Assembly: GCA_944472135.2 (NCBI GenBank)
Contig: OX235266.1
Coordinates: 18,184,186-18,248,185 of the forward strand
Reading direction: 5' to 3'
Source: Trichobilharzia regenti
Taxonomy: Eukaryota > Platyhelminthes > Trematoda > Strigeidida > Schistosomatidae
Length of the DNA: 64,000 nucleotides
The position numbers were made by a program, and so were the translations under genes. The notes under the pieces are model-generated. The model was not told where the DNA came from and did not search any database. It was given only the letters and a program-made list of their open reading frames with translations. Below are positions 63,462-64,000 of this stretch, piece by piece; positions within the stretch are counted from its first letter, which is position 1; each line of letters opens with the position of its first letter.

Positions 63462-64000
63462 TTAACCTCGCCAGATACTAGCTTGCTAGGCTACTAGCTT
63501 ACTAGTTTTCTCGCCGGTCCCAAGCCCGGGTAAAGAGGGAGGGTTGGGGCGTGGTGCTAGCAACTCCACCCCTGTAAAACAACCAAATCGCTACAGAAAC
63601 TTCAACGAATAAATATATTAAAAATTCTAAAAACATAAGCAATAGCCTTACTTTTCGCTGGAATCGGGGAAGTGAAATGACGCAGGCTGGTGAAAGCCTT
63701 CGGGAAGCCAGTCAGCCGATGTGCCTTCTTTCGATGAAAGCAAAAGTAAGGATGGGTACCTGGAATGTTCGTACAATGTACGAAACTGGAAAGGCTGCCC
63801 AGATAGCCGCTGAAATGAGAAGGTACAGAATAGAAGTGTTGGGAATCTGCGAAAGCAGATGGAACGGAACTGGAAGGTGCCAACTACCTACTGGAGAGAC
63901 AGTAATCTATTCCGGCCACCTAGAGGACAACCATGAGCACACCGAGGGAGTGGCCATCATGATGTCACCAACAGCAACCAAAGCTCTCATGCAGTGGGAA
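63462..64000 (+). mobile_element. RTE-type (SR2-like) LINE, 5' end, runs off right edge
   Basis: Begins AACCTCGCC, the same 5' end that copy 1 shows in reverse near 674. The 5' UTR runs to the ATG at 63,677. Confidence 0.85.
63677..64000 (+). CDS. RTE LINE ORF, N-terminal endonuclease (partial)
   Basis: Open to the window edge for 108 codons. MGTWNVRTMYETGKAAQ and RIEVLGICESRWNG are the first two blocks of the RTE apurinic-like endonuclease (catalytic Asn and Glu), followed by EGVAIMMSP. ATG codons at 63,677 and 63,734 are in frame. No lesion seen, so this copy may be young. Confidence 0.88.
   Translation, partial: MTQAGESLREASQPMCLLSMKAKVRMGTWNVRTMYETGKAAQIAAEMRRYRIEVLGICESRWNGTGRCQLPTGETVIYSGHLEDNHEHTEGVAIMMSPTATKALMQWE

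Overview
This window looks like transposon-dense nuclear DNA of a blood fluke (Schistosoma or a close relative). The pointers are tRNA-derived SINEs carrying hammerhead-ribozyme relics of the kind known from schistosome Sm-alpha repeats, SR2-like RTE and SR1/CR1-like LINEs, a Penelope-like element, and a host gene with a 39-nt first intron. The genus is inferred from these families and no species is claimed. The only host gene I can support lies at the right end.

Layout. 1-6.3 kb: an RTE LINE with an internal deletion, a SINE, a decayed CR1 endonuclease interrupted by a gag-only LTR element (copy A), more LINE debris and a short block of degenerate CCCTAA repeats. 6.3-12.4 kb: a CR1-type LINE with two overlapping open frames, the most intact autonomous-looking element here. 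12.4-13.7 kb: a second CR1 fragment. 13.7-29.3 kb: a very large inverted repeat built from four partial gag-only elements (G, F, F', G'). Its left arm ends beside a 4.5-kb Ty3/gypsy element (four frameshifts, 342-bp LTRs, CTAC target duplication) that sits inside copy G. The right arm ends at a 10-N gap, at nearly the mirror position of that insertion. 29.3-44.9 kb: a CR1 element interrupted and duplicated by gag-only elements: hybrid copy B, then a tandem C-D pair (LTR-internal-LTR-internal-LTR, exact 3,597-bp period) flanked by a GGTGT target duplication. 44.9-48 kb: LINE 3' ends with heptamer or ATT tails and a SINE. 48.2-64 kb: the first four coding exons of a Hook-family microtubule-linker gene on the + strand, spread over 11 kb with introns full of LINE, SINE, gypsy and Penelope debris. 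A new RTE copy starts at 63.46 kb and runs off the end.

The gag-only family (called GLE below) is the most distinctive content. It has TG..CA LTRs of 358, 332 or about 316 bp and one 649-codon ORF with a BEL/Pao-type Gag domain, a decayed zinc knuckle and a hydrophobic C-terminal segment. It has no protease, RT or integrase. Directly after the gag stop come up to three 192-194-bp direct repeats, each with a 13-bp stem-loop whose arms keep pairing by G:U and compensatory changes. Shared target duplications (GACTG at 1,600 and 34,871; GGTGT at 36,906 and 44,463) and diagnostic differences between copies allow the order of insertion, unequal exchange and inversion to be reconstructed. All alignments were made by eye; no database search was run.
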